NCBI RefSeq assembly: GCF_013114835.1
Contig: NZ_JAAVLW010000002.1
Span: 434,001-498,000 of the forward strand
Direction: 5' to 3'
DNA from: Bradyrhizobium archetypum
GTDB lineage: Bacteria > Pseudomonadota > Alphaproteobacteria > Rhizobiales > Xanthobacteraceae
Length of the DNA: 64,000 bases
Under the pieces are notes generated by a model. The model saw only the letters and a list, made by a program, of their open reading frames with translations, was not told where the DNA came from and ran no database searches. A program made the position numbers and the translations under genes. Positions 43,397 to 52,644 of this stretch are shown piece by piece; position 1 is the first letter of the stretch; every line of letters starts with the position of its first letter.

Positions 43397-43437
43397 AGAT
43401 CGCGAAGCGGCCAAGGCCGCACTTGCAGCACTGCCCA

Positions 43438-43458
43438 TGATACAGTACAGAAGTATCG
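43438..43458. promoter_or_regulatory. GATAC-N9-GTATC inverted repeat upstream of TRAP operon
   Basis: GATAC at 43439 and GTATC at 43453, with TGATACA as in the 42215 palindrome. It lies about 80 bp before the binding-protein ATG. Candidate IclR site. Confidence 0.35.
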
Positions 43459-43539
43459 TATGGCAGTACGAGGCGCCCGCAAGAGGCTTCCGGACTGCAG
43501 CGGAGGGGTGGCTCTCCGCGAACCAGGAGGAAAGCACGG

Positions 43540-44553
43540 ATGATCACACGTCGTGGCGCCCTGTTCGGCGCGATGTCAGGAGTTGCGATTGCAGGGCTAG
43601 GTGTCAGTCGCGCCAAGGCCGAGCCGGTCACGCTAAAGGTCTCGCACTATCTGCCGCCCAACCACACCTTCCACCGCGAGATGGTGAAATGGGGCGAGTA
43701 CCTGACCGAGCAGTCCCAGGGCCAACTCGCGCTCAACATCTTCCCGGCCTCTCAGCTTGGTCCGGTCAACCGGCAATTTGACCTCGTGCGCAACGGCGCG
43801 GTTGATATCGCCGTTGGCCTGCATGGCGCTACGCCCGGCCGCTTCCCGATGACTGATCTGGTGTCGCTGCCCTATTCATCGCCGAAGGCGGGCAACAATA
43901 GTAGCGTAACCTCGCGGCGGCTGACTGAACTGGCGCAGACCTATCTCTCCACCGAGCACGCCGGACTGAAGATTCTCTGGATGGCCGTCACCAACCCGCT
44001 GATGTTTCACACCAGCAAGCGGCCGATCACGAGGCTCGAGGATTTCAAGGGCTTGCGGGTGCGTTACGCCGGCGAGCAGTTCGCCCAGATTATCCCTTTG
44101 CTCGGCGCGTCGCCGCTCGCGGTGCCTCCTGCGGAGACCGCCGATAGTCTTGCCAAGGGCATCGTCGATGCGGCGACATTTCCCTACGAGGCCTGTCACA
44201 GCTTCGACCTCGGTACCGTGGTCAAATATTCCCTCGAGCCGGGCGTCAGCACCGCGACCTTCGCGGTGGCGATGAACCCGGCCAAATTCACTTCGCTGTC
44301 CCCCGAGTTGAAGGCGCTGATCGAGAAATCCACCGGCCCGGACCGGGCAGAGCGCTTCGGCGCATCGTTCGACACCAGCGAAAAAGGCGGGCGCGAATAC
44401 ATGATCGGCAAGGGGGTGCAAATCTCCCAGTTGCCCGCGGCCGAGCTCGCGCGTGTGAAGGAAATTCTCAGCCCGCTCAGGGGTAAGGCGCTCGCCGAAC
44501 TGGAAAAGGCCGGCAAGCCGGGCAAGGCCTTCCTCGACGCCTATATCCAGTAA
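43540..44553 (+). CDS. TRAP transporter substrate-binding protein (DctP family)
   Basis: A 337-aa periplasmic protein of the DctP family. The N-terminus MITRRGALFGAMSG is a Tat-type signal, cleaved near AKA-EP. LKVSHYLPPNHTFHREMVKWGEYL is a typical start, and the conserved Arg region is EDFKGLRVRYAGEQ. An AGGAGGAAA site precedes the start. TRAP systems import carboxylates with sodium. First gene of a TRAP operon under possible IclR control. Confidence 0.93.
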   Translation: MITRRGALFGAMSGVAIAGLGVSRAKAEPVTLKVSHYLPPNHTFHREMVKWGEYLTEQSQGQLALNIFPASQLGPVNRQFDLVRNGAVDIAVGLHGATPGRFPMTDLVSLPYSSPKAGNNSSVTSRRLTELAQTYLSTEHAGLKILWMAVTNPLMFHTSKRPITRLEDFKGLRVRYAGEQFAQIIPLLGASPLAVPPAETADSLAKGIVDAATFPYEACHSFDLGTVVKYSLEPGVSTATFAVAMNPAKFTSLSPELKALIEKSTGPDRAERFGASFDTSEKGGREYMIGKGVQISQLPAAELARVKEILSPLRGKALAELEKAGKPGKAFLDAYIQ

Positions 44554-44622
44554 CCATCACGCGTTGCGCTGCGGCCCGTGAACATGTCGTTCCCGAGTTG
44601 CATGCCGCATCGGGAGATCACG

Positions 44623-45141
44623 ATGCCGGGTGCTTCCCTCGACAAATTTTCCATTCGCCTGAAGAACGTGCAGCTCAAGCTGGCCATGGTCGCGCTGGTT
44701 GTGATGATGGGCATAACCTGTCTCGACGTGGCGATGCGCTTTCTATTCGACAAGCCGATCCACGGCGCCTACGACGTGGTCGAGGCCTGCCTAGTGGTGT
44801 TCGTGTTTCACGGCCTGTCTGTCTGCTTTCTGGCGCGCAAGAATATCGTCATCGACATCATCGACTCCATGGTGCCGCCGGCAGTTCAGCGCGTTCTAGT
44901 GCGGCTGTCCGATATCCTGACCGTGACATTATTGGCGTTGATCGTGGTCACGATGATCGCGCCGGCGATGCAGGCCTATGATTATGGAGATCGCAAGCTC
45001 GAACTCGGCCTCAAGCTCTGGGTGCTATGGATGCTCGCGATCGCCGGCCTGATCGGAACGTTGCTGTGCGCCCTAGGACCGCTGTTTCGCCCTGTCGCTC
45101 CGCCGAGAAGCCACGCGGAAATCAGTGGAGACGGTCTATGA
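44623..45141 (+). CDS. TRAP transporter small permease (DctQ family)
   Basis: A 172-aa membrane protein with four hydrophobic segments, the normal DctQ layout (for example VHGLSVCFLARKNIVIDI-like loop FHGLSVCFLARKNIVIDI). ATG 44623 with GGGAG upstream is preferred; GTG 44578 and ATG 44584 and 44602 are in frame. The DctM start overlaps its stop. Confidence 0.85.
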   Translation: MPGASLDKFSIRLKNVQLKLAMVALVVMMGITCLDVAMRFLFDKPIHGAYDVVEACLVVFVFHGLSVCFLARKNIVIDIIDSMVPPAVQRVLVRLSDILTVTLLALIVVTMIAPAMQAYDYGDRKLELGLKLWVLWMLAIAGLIGTLLCALGPLFRPVAPPRSHAEISGDGL

Positions 45142-46442
45142 GCGTGCAATGGATCGGCGCGCTCGGCGTTGTCGCCTTGTTTGTGCTGCTGTTCTTCCGC
45201 GTTCCGGTATGGGCCGCGCTTGTCATCGTTGGTTTGGTCGGCAATGCGTCGATCAACGGCTGGTCGGTCGCGTTCACCACGCTCGGCACCACTCCGTTCG
45301 ACGTCGCCAACTCCTATGCCTTGTCGGTGGTGCCGCTATTCATCCTGATGGGCGATGTTGCCTCAAGCACGAAGCTTTCGGCGGATCTATTCAACGCTTC
45401 GCGCGTGCTGCTCTCAGGGCTGCGCGGTGGCCTCGCCGTGGCGGCGATTGGCGCCTCGGCCTGCTTTGGAGCCGTTTGCGGCTCGTCGATCGCCACAGCA
45501 GCGACCATGACCCGTATCGCGCTGCCAGAAATGCGGACAGCCAAATACAACGATGGCTTCGCGGCGGGCGCCATCGCTGCTGGAGGTAGCCTCGGCATTC
45601 TGATTCCGCCATCGATTATCCTGGTCATCTACGCGGCAATCGCAGAACAGTCGGTGCCGAAGCTTTTCGCTGCCGCGTTGATTCCTGGTCTCGTGTTGAC
45701 TGCGCTCTACACGGTCGTGGCTTTGGTCACGGCTTATCTGAAGCCGGATTTCGCACCGGAGTCGCCCCGGGTGCCGTGGCGCGAGCGCCTCGAGGCCATG
45801 CGTAAGCCATGGCAGTTCATCCTTCTCTTCGTCGTGACGATCGGCGGCATCTATGGCGGCATCTTCAGTCCCACCGAAGCGGCAGCGATCGGTGCGGCTG
45901 GCGCCATCCTGCTCGGTGTCGTGGGCCGGCGAATCGGCTGGACGCAACTGGTCTCAGCCACCGAAGGCGCGGTCATCACCTCGGCGCTGCTATTCGCGAT
46001 CGTGATCGGTGCGACCTATTTTGCGAATTTCGTTGTGCAGACGCAGCTGCCGAATATGTTGGCAACCGGCGCCAAGTCGCTTCATCTTCCTGGCCTCGCG
46101 GTCATGTTGCTGATCATCATCGCCTATGTGGTGATCGGCTGCTTCCTCGAAGGCATCGGCATGGTGCTGATCACCGTGCCGGTCTTCCTGCCGCTGGTCG
46201 TGCAGTATGGCTATGATCCGGTGTGGTTCTCCATCATCGTGGTCATCGTCGTCGAACTCGGCCTGATCCATCCACCGGTCGGCATGAACCTGTTCGTGAT
46301 TCAGGCCCAGGCGCCTGACATCAGGCTCGGCAGCATCTATCGCGGCATTCTTCCGTTCCTGGTCGCGCCTTTCGTGCTGCTGGCGCTGTTGTTGTTGTTC
46401 CCGCAGCTCGCGCTGTGGCTGCCGAAGGTGCTCTATGGCTGA
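45138..46442 (+). CDS. TRAP transporter large permease (DctM family)
   Basis: A 434-aa membrane protein with about twelve hydrophobic segments. GGSLGILIPPSIILVIYA and SPTEAAAIGAAGAILLG are DctM hallmarks. The start ATG 45138 overlaps the DctQ stop, and the next gene begins eight bases before its end, so the operon is tightly coupled. Confidence 0.95.
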   Translation: MSVQWIGALGVVALFVLLFFRVPVWAALVIVGLVGNASINGWSVAFTTLGTTPFDVANSYALSVVPLFILMGDVASSTKLSADLFNASRVLLSGLRGGLAVAAIGASACFGAVCGSSIATAATMTRIALPEMRTAKYNDGFAAGAIAAGGSLGILIPPSIILVIYAAIAEQSVPKLFAAALIPGLVLTALYTVVALVTAYLKPDFAPESPRVPWRERLEAMRKPWQFILLFVVTIGGIYGGIFSPTEAAAIGAAGAILLGVVGRRIGWTQLVSATEGAVITSALLFAIVIGATYFANFVVQTQLPNMLATGAKSLHLPGLAVMLLIIIAYVVIGCFLEGIGMVLITVPVFLPLVVQYGYDPVWFSIIVVIVVELGLIHPPVGMNLFVIQAQAPDIRLGSIYRGILPFLVAPFVLLALLLLFPQLALWLPKVLYG

Positions 46443-47406
46443 AGCCTCACTTGAGATTGTGGTCATCACGCAGGATGTGCCGGGCCTCGCCGAAGGGCTC
46501 GCTCAGGCTTGCCCGACGGTTCGGCTTCATGCGGGCGGCACCGCCTGCGATGTGCTGAACGACGCACGAGGTGCGAGCGTGCTCATCGGCCTTGCGCAGA
46601 CGATCACGCCGGCACTGGTTGCTGCCACGCCTGGGCTTCGTTGGATCCAGGCGCTGACCACCGGTGTCGATCCGCTTCTGTCGCTCGATCTGTCGGAAGA
46701 GGTGATCGTGACCTCCGCTCGCGGTGTGCACGGCCCCCAAATGTCCGAAATGGCTTTCACGCACATGCTGGCGCTGGCGCGCGATCTTCCGCGCATGGTC
46801 GTCAATCAGCATCGTCAGAGTTGGGATCGCTGGCCGCAGCGCCTGCTGCTCGGCAAGACCGTCGTGCTGGTCGGCGTCGGCGCTATCAGCGAGGAACTGG
46901 CGCATCGCTGCAAGGTGTTCGGCATGCGTGTGATCGGAATCAGCGATGCCCGAACGACAGGAAACGGGTTCGATGAGATCCGCACCCGGCGCGACCTGGT
47001 CGCGTCGGCTGCCGAAGCCGATTTTCTGATCGTGATGGCGGCTTCCACGCCGCAAACGCGACACCTGATCAATGCCGACGTGCTGGATGCGCTGCCTGCG
47101 CATGCCTTTTTGATCAACCTGGCGCGCGGCCCCGTGGTGGACGAAGCCGCGCTGATCGAACGGCTCCAGTCCCGGCGCTTCGCCGGTGCCGGTCTGGACG
47201 TTTTCAATATTGAGCCACTTCCCGCCGACAGCCCGTTGTGGCGTCTCGACAACGTGCTGGTGACGCCGCATCTGGGCGGCATGAGCGACAGCTACGCACA
47301 GCAACTCTTGCCGCTGGTCGTTCACAACCTGCGTGCCTTCGCCGCGGGAGAGTTCGTGCGGATGCAGAATCGAATTTCCATCGCGCCGACCGGAGCCAGA
47401 GCATGA
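46435..47406 (+). CDS. D-2-hydroxyacid dehydrogenase
   Basis: A 323-aa NAD(P)-dependent dehydrogenase. The Rossmann motif is GVGAIS (GxGxxS instead of GxGxxG), with the catalytic Arg in NLARGPVVDE, Glu in NIEPLP and His in TPHLGG. Overlaps the DctM stop by eight bases and the M24-like start by four, so it belongs to the TRAP operon. It would oxidise or reduce the 2-hydroxy acid that the transporter brings in. Confidence 0.93.
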   Translation: MAEASLEIVVITQDVPGLAEGLAQACPTVRLHAGGTACDVLNDARGASVLIGLAQTITPALVAATPGLRWIQALTTGVDPLLSLDLSEEVIVTSARGVHGPQMSEMAFTHMLALARDLPRMVVNQHRQSWDRWPQRLLLGKTVVLVGVGAISEELAHRCKVFGMRVIGISDARTTGNGFDEIRTRRDLVASAAEADFLIVMAASTPQTRHLINADVLDALPAHAFLINLARGPVVDEAALIERLQSRRFAGAGLDVFNIEPLPADSPLWRLDNVLVTPHLGGMSDSYAQQLLPLVVHNLRAFAAGEFVRMQNRISIAPTGARA

Positions 47407-48596
47407 GCAGTCACGAGCGCATTCCCGTCCGGATCAGCGACCAGGAGCTGGCGCGGCGCTGGTCGGCGCTCCGCGCGCTGATGAAGGCGCACGCCGTCGA
47501 CGCCGCCATCGTTCAGGCTACCAATGACTGGCTCGGCGGAAACGTGAAATGGCTGACGGATATTCCGGCCAACAACGGTTATCCGCGAACGGTGCTGTTC
47601 TATGCCGATGATTTGATGACCGTCGTCGAAATGGGCGTGTTCGATGGCCGTCGGACGCTCAGGGGTGAGGACCCGATCCATCGCGGCGTCGGCACGATTC
47701 TGACGACGCCGTCTTTCCCGTCGATCGATTACACCGTCCGCTACGATGCCGATCTCGCTCTTGCCGATTTGCGTGCGCATGGTGTGCGCAGGGTCGGCCT
47801 TGCGAATGGCACGGGCTTTCTCGCCGGTTTCAGCCAGGTGCTGCGCGATGGTCTCGGCAATTTCGAGATTGTCGATATCACTGAGGAGCTCGATGTCCTG
47901 AAGGCGATCAAAAGTGACGAAGAGCAGGATCTGATCCGCCGTGCAGCCGCGCTCCAGGACGACGTCTTCAGCCACGTCTGTTCCGTGATCCGTCCCGGTC
48001 TGCGCGACATCGACGTTACCTCGGCGGCGCAGATGAAGGCCCAGCAGCTTGGCAGCGAGCAGGGCATCTTCCTCGGCGCGTCCGCGAGAGTGGGCGTCCG
48101 CTCGCCCTTCATGGGACGGCACTTCCAGGGGCGGACTCTTGCGCAAGGAGATCACCTGTCGCTCTTGATCGAGGTGAACGGTCCTGGCGGATTCTTCTGC
48201 GAAATTGCCCGCACCTTGGTATTGGGCAAGGCGTCGGCCGAACTGCTTGAGGGCTTCGCCGCCGTAAGGGCGGCGCAGGAGCACACGCTGTCCTGGCTCA
48301 AGCCGGGTGTAAAGGCCAGCGATATCGCGGCGGCTCACGACGATTTCATGACCGGCCGCGGCCTTCCGCCGGAAATCCGCCTCTACGCTCACAGCCAGGG
48401 CTACGACATGGTCGAGCGGCCGCTCATCCGCCGCGACGAGACGATGACCATCGCTGCCGGCATGCATCTCGCAGTCCATCCCGGTTACGAGACGGAGTCG
48501 ATTTTCGCTGTCATCTGCGACAACTACTTGGTGGGGGCAGACGGGCCCGGCCCTTGCTTGCACCGGACCGAGAAGAAGGTGTTCGAGCTGCAGTGA
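47403..48596 (+). CDS. M24-family creatinase/Xaa-Pro peptidase-like protein with altered metal site
   Basis: A 397-aa pita-bread-fold protein with an N-terminal creatinase-like domain (to about 170) and a C-terminal M24 domain. The stretches that carry the five metal ligands in M24 peptidases are altered: the first Asp is replaced in LLIEVNGPGG, the second lies in FFCEIARTL, the Glu in MHLAVHPGYE is His, and the last is in FAVICDN. His in AHSQGYDMVERP is kept. This points to a metal-free creatinase-like hydrolase rather than an aminopeptidase. ATG 47403 overlaps the upstream stop. Confidence 0.82.
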   Translation: MSSHERIPVRISDQELARRWSALRALMKAHAVDAAIVQATNDWLGGNVKWLTDIPANNGYPRTVLFYADDLMTVVEMGVFDGRRTLRGEDPIHRGVGTILTTPSFPSIDYTVRYDADLALADLRAHGVRRVGLANGTGFLAGFSQVLRDGLGNFEIVDITEELDVLKAIKSDEEQDLIRRAAALQDDVFSHVCSVIRPGLRDIDVTSAAQMKAQQLGSEQGIFLGASARVGVRSPFMGRHFQGRTLAQGDHLSLLIEVNGPGGFFCEIARTLVLGKASAELLEGFAAVRAAQEHTLSWLKPGVKASDIAAAHDDFMTGRGLPPEIRLYAHSQGYDMVERPLIRRDETMTIAAGMHLAVHPGYETESIFAVICDNYLVGADGPGPCLHRTEKKVFELQ

Positions 48597-48981
48597 ACAG
48601 GCAATGAATTGCAGGAAAGACGCCCATGAGGCACGCAAGTTCAATTGCGGAGGTGAGCTGTCGGGCGTGGGTGGGATCGGCCGCAGCGGTAGAGCTGTTC
48701 CGGATCCATTCCGCGGCCTTTGAAGCGGCGTCGTGCTGGAGAGGTACGGCTGAAAGAACCGAATTTGCTTCCGCGTAGAATCGCTGTGACGACTTAACTA
48801 GTGGCATTTATTGGCGGAAAAAATTGCCCGAAGGAGGAAGCCGACCGGAAGGCGAAAGCCGAACGGCCGTGGGACGGTTGAGCAAATCGGACCAGTCGGG
48901 TAGCGGGACTCGACGGCCTCAGCGACCTGAGCATTTGTTGCATTTGCGATGGTGGCGGTTTTGTCGAGCGGGAGGTCGAAC
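48597..48981. other. Intergenic region before AraC gene
   Basis: 385 bp. A 50-codon frame (ATG 48626 to TAG 48778) has an AGGAAAG site but no recognisable similarity and may be chance. Nothing else seen. Confidence 0.4.
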
Positions 48982-49947
48982 ATGGAGCCAACTTGCATTA
49001 ATGTCGAGACGACGGCGGGACCCGCTGTCAGACGCCGCTGGGATGACGCCATTTGGCAGCTGTTCGGGGCGGTCGAAATGAATACCCACGACCGGACAAC
49101 CTTTTCCGGCCGTGCCAAGGTAGCGTCGTTCGGTGAAGTCGATGTCACTCATATATCGAGTTCCGGCGAGGATGCTTGGCGGAGGCCGCAGCACATTTCG
49201 AACGACGAGAGGAATTTCCATGTCCTAGCGTTTATTGAGAGGGGCTCGGTTACCATCCGGCAAGCGGGTCGCGAGTGCCTGGCCACGTCCGGTTCGTTTG
49301 TCCTGTTCGATTTGCAGCGGCCTTACCGTTATGTCCATTCCGACTGGTCGGAAGTCCTCAGCGTGAAGATACCGGGCAACGCCCTGCGCTCGCGCTTGAG
49401 CGGCATCGATAGCCGGCTGGTTACGTTGCGCGATGCAAAGCGCGGCCTCGGCAGAGTCATCCGAGACTCGCTGGCAAGTCTTTCCCGCGAGTCCGCATCC
49501 ATTCCCGAACCTATGGGCGCGCACCTGACGAATCGCATCATCGACTTGATTGCAATTGGATTGGAAGCCGGAGACGGCGATCTGCCCGTAGGCGAATCGG
49601 CGAGCCGCTCGGCGCTGTATCGGCGGGCGCTAGCCTTCGTCGACAATCACCTCAGTGATCCCGGGCTCAATCCTGCGCGCGTCGCGGCCGGCATCGGGAT
49701 CTCGGTCCGCTACCTCCACCGGATATTCGCTGAGGCGGATCGCAGCGTCGGCCGCGTGGTGATGGAGCGACGGCTGGCGCGCAGCTACGAGGCGCTGCTT
49801 GCCTCGCCAACGTTGCCCGTCAAGGAGGTTGCGTTCCGCTTCGGCTTTCGCAGCCAAGCGCACTTCTGTACCGCCTTTCGCCGGGCGTTCGAGTCAACGC
49901 CGACCGACTTGCGGCTCGGGAGATCGACGTTTAGCCCCCGAATTTAG
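48982..49947 (+). CDS. AraC family transcriptional regulator
   Basis: A 321-aa regulator. An N-terminal AraC-binding-like domain (about 40-200, with VTIRQAGRECLATSGSFVLFD) is followed by two helix-turn-helix motifs: NPARVAAGIGISVRYLHRIF and VKEVAFRFGFRSQAHFCTAF. The start ATG 48982 has a GGGAGG site. It lies just upstream of the Rbs-type importer operon (160 bp) and is the obvious regulator for it. Confidence 0.92.
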   Translation: MEPTCINVETTAGPAVRRRWDDAIWQLFGAVEMNTHDRTTFSGRAKVASFGEVDVTHISSSGEDAWRRPQHISNDERNFHVLAFIERGSVTIRQAGRECLATSGSFVLFDLQRPYRYVHSDWSEVLSVKIPGNALRSRLSGIDSRLVTLRDAKRGLGRVIRDSLASLSRESASIPEPMGAHLTNRIIDLIAIGLEAGDGDLPVGESASRSALYRRALAFVDNHLSDPGLNPARVAAGIGISVRYLHRIFAEADRSVGRVVMERRLARSYEALLASPTLPVKEVAFRFGFRSQAHFCTAFRRAFESTPTDLRLGRSTFSPRI

Positions 49948-50108
49948 CCACAGCGCACAGTCGCTTTCGTTACAGTGCTCTAGACCCCCAAACCCTCCGC
50001 AAGGCCTTTACGGTCATGGCCTTGTGGGGAAATCTGATCCAGTCGGCTCCGGAGAGAGCTGCAAGCGGGAGCTTCGGCCCCGTCCAATATTGGATTTGGG
50101 AGGAATTT

Positions 50109-51101
50109 ATGCGCGCCCTGTGCAAAGCAGCTGTCCTTGCACTTGCCATCATTGCCGTCTGCGCTCAGTCGGGCGTGCCGGCCTATGCCGGGCCCGAAGG
50201 TAAACGTATCGCCCTCTTCATAGGGCCAACCCAGGACAAATTCCTCGGAGGTATCACCAGGGGCGTGACCGACGCAGCTGCCGCCAAAGGCATGAAGGTC
50301 ACGGTTTTCTCCAGCCCGTTCGATCCCACGCTTCAAGCCCAGCAGATCGATGACGCTGTTGCGCAGAAATTCGACATGCTGATCCTCCAGCCCATCAGCC
50401 AGAAAGCCGTCGTGCCGCCTCTGACAAGAGCCAAGGCGGCTAATATTCCGGTTGTCCTGGTGGTCGTACCGCTCACTGACGCGAGTTCGCAGGACCTCTA
50501 TCTGTCGTACGCCGGGTACGACGATCGCGCTTTGGGCAGTCTTGCCGGAGAGACGATGGCCAAGCAGCTCACTGACGCCGGTCACAAGGAGGCGAACGTA
50601 GTGATCGTCGCGGGTTCAATGGATGAAGGAAAGGCGCCGATCCGCCAGAAGGCATTTGTTGCTGCCCTCGAATCTCACCCCGGCTTCAAGGTCGTTGCGA
50701 CGGAAGACACGAAGTGGAATCCAGTGACCGCCGAAACGATGGCTGGCCAACTACTGGCTCGCTTTGCCTCCAAGGGCATCGCCGGCATCTATGGCATGAA
50801 CGACACGCTCGCCAATGCCAGCATCCAGGCGATCGTCGCAGCCGGCCTCAAGCCCGGCACCAAGCCGGGCAATATCATTGTGGTCGGCGGCAATTGCCAA
50901 GGCGTCGGTATTGAGAACATCAAGAACGGCAAAATGGCCGCTACGTTGTTCGACAATCCAGTAGATGAAGGCAAGTTGGCCGTCGATAAGGCCGCCGACT
51001 ACTTCAACGGCGCCAAGCTCGACAAGGCTTATTACCTGACGCCTGCCGAGCCGATCACCTCCGCGAACGTCGCAGCGTTCGAGAAGCCGTGCACGTACTA
51101 G
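50109..51101 (+). CDS. Rbs-type ABC transporter substrate-binding protein
   Basis: A 330-aa periplasmic protein of the ribose/galactose-binding (type I) family. A Sec signal peptide covers about residues 1-27 (cleavage near AYA-GP). ALFIGPTQDKFLGGITRGV and ILQPISQKAVVPPLTRAKAANIPVVLV are typical of sugar-binding proteins. The start ATG 50109 has a GGGAGGA site. First gene of the importer 50.1-54.6 kb. The downstream monooxygenase suggests that the ligand need not be a sugar. Confidence 0.9.
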   Translation: MRALCKAAVLALAIIAVCAQSGVPAYAGPEGKRIALFIGPTQDKFLGGITRGVTDAAAAKGMKVTVFSSPFDPTLQAQQIDDAVAQKFDMLILQPISQKAVVPPLTRAKAANIPVVLVVVPLTDASSQDLYLSYAGYDDRALGSLAGETMAKQLTDAGHKEANVVIVAGSMDEGKAPIRQKAFVAALESHPGFKVVATEDTKWNPVTAETMAGQLLARFASKGIAGIYGMNDTLANASIQAIVAAGLKPGTKPGNIIVVGGNCQGVGIENIKNGKMAATLFDNPVDEGKLAVDKAADYFNGAKLDKAYYLTPAEPITSANVAAFEKPCTY

Positions 51102-51141
51102 CTAGGTCTTCGTCGCAAATCTGACGCAATCGAGGATCGCC

Positions 51142-52644
51142 GTGCTCCAGCTTGATCGGGTATCCAAGTCGTTCGGAGCGGTGCTCGCACTGTCCGAGGT
51201 TTCCTTATCGTTCGAGCCCGGGATCGTCCATGCAATCTGTGGAGAAAACGGAGCGGGGAAGAGCACCCTGGTCAAGATTCTGTCCGGCCAGTTTGCCGCG
51301 ACGGCCGGTTCCATTCTGTATCAAGGCTCTCCCGTCGCAATCCCCAGTAGCCGAGCCGCGCAGCAGTTTGGCATCTCGGTGGTTGCGCAGGAACTCAGCG
51401 TTTGTCCCGATCTGTCTGTCTACGACAACATCTGGCTTGGCTCGGTCGAGACGCCGTTCTTTCACAAGCGTTCGACATTGCGCGCTCGGGCGAGGAAGGT
51501 TCTCTCCCAGCTCGGCCAATCCGATCTGTCGCTCGACACGCCCGTTCGTTCGCTGAGTCTCGGTCATCGGCAGCTCATCGAGATCGCAAGGGCGCTGGTA
51601 CGAAACGCCCACACCCTTATCCTTGATGAGCCGACTGCAACGCTGTCGGACGGAGAGATCGGCCTGCTCTTCAAGGCGATCGAAAGCGCTCGAGCCGAGG
51701 GATGTGCGGTCGTCTACATCAGTCACCGGCTGAACGAAATCTATGCCTTGTGCTCGACGACCACGGTGCTTCGCAACGGCAGACTCGCTTACACGGGGCC
51801 GACTTCTGCGCTAAGCCGCGAAGATCTGATTAGGCATATGCTGGGCCGCCCTTCTTCCGAGATGTTTCCTCCTCTCGGAAAGACCGGTAGGGAGGCGGCA
51901 CTGACGATCGGTCGGCTGAACGTGCCGGAAAGGATCCGTGATTTCAGCGCTCGCGTTGCGGCTGGCGAGATCATGTGTATTGCAGGACAGATCGGATCTG
52001 GCGCGATCGATGTCATCGAAGCTATTGCAGGCCGCGCCTACGATGCCTCCGGCGAGGTCGAGGTCGGCGGCAAGCGCCTTGCCCTCGGTTCCGTGGAGCG
52101 ATCGCTTGGCGCTGGCGTCATCCTCGTCTCCGGCGATCGCGCAACCGATGGAATCTTCCTGAATCTCAGTGTGCTCGACAATCTCGTCGCGGCGAACCTG
52201 TCGGGCCTCTCGCGTGGCGGCATGCTGCGCCAGGCGGAACTGGTCAAGTTCGCCCGGGCCAGCGGTCAGAAGGTCGGGATCGACGTTGACCGCCTGAAGG
52301 CGCGCGCCTGGCAGTTCAGTGGCGGCAATCAGCAGAAGCTGGCGTTCGGCCGGCTGGTTGGATGCAAGGGGATACGCGTTCTGGTCATGAATGAGCCGAC
52401 GCGCGGCATCGACGTCGGGGCGCGCGCCGACATCTACGGATTGATGCGTTCGTTCTGCGACGAAGGCTATGCCATCCTAGCGACGTCGACTGACGTCGAG
52501 GAGGTCGTCGGCATCAGCGATTCCGTGGTGACGATGTATCGCGGCGAGGTTGTCGGTCGATATCGCCGCGGTGAAGCTGATAGCGCCCGCATCGTCCGCG
52601 ACATCACCCACCCATCGCCTGAAGGAAATGGTCTGCTCTCGTGA
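51142..52644 (+). CDS. Rbs-type ABC transporter ATPase (two NBDs)
   Basis: A 500-aa tandem ATPase. NBD1 has Walker A GENGAGKS (34-41), signature LSLGHRQLIEIARAL and Walker B LILDEPTATLS. NBD2 has a degenerate Walker A (GQIGSGAID) and signature FSGGNQQK, as in RbsA/MglA. The GTG start at 51142 has GAGG upstream, and the next permease start overlaps the stop (GTGA). Confidence 0.94.
   Translation: MLQLDRVSKSFGAVLALSEVSLSFEPGIVHAICGENGAGKSTLVKILSGQFAATAGSILYQGSPVAIPSSRAAQQFGISVVAQELSVCPDLSVYDNIWLGSVETPFFHKRSTLRARARKVLSQLGQSDLSLDTPVRSLSLGHRQLIEIARALVRNAHTLILDEPTATLSDGEIGLLFKAIESARAEGCAVVYISHRLNEIYALCSTTTVLRNGRLAYTGPTSALSREDLIRHMLGRPSSEMFPPLGKTGREAALTIGRLNVPERIRDFSARVAAGEIMCIAGQIGSGAIDVIEAIAGRAYDASGEVEVGGKRLALGSVERSLGAGVILVSGDRATDGIFLNLSVLDNLVAANLSGLSRGGMLRQAELVKFARASGQKVGIDVDRLKARAWQFSGGNQQKLAFGRLVGCKGIRVLVMNEPTRGIDVGARADIYGLMRSFCDEGYAILATSTDVEEVVGISDSVVTMYRGEVVGRYRRGEADSARIVRDITHPSPEGNGLLS

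Noticed and set aside
48626..48778. 50-codon small gene
   Set aside because: It has a possible ribosome site but no similarity, conserved feature or coupling to neighbours; left as a note only.
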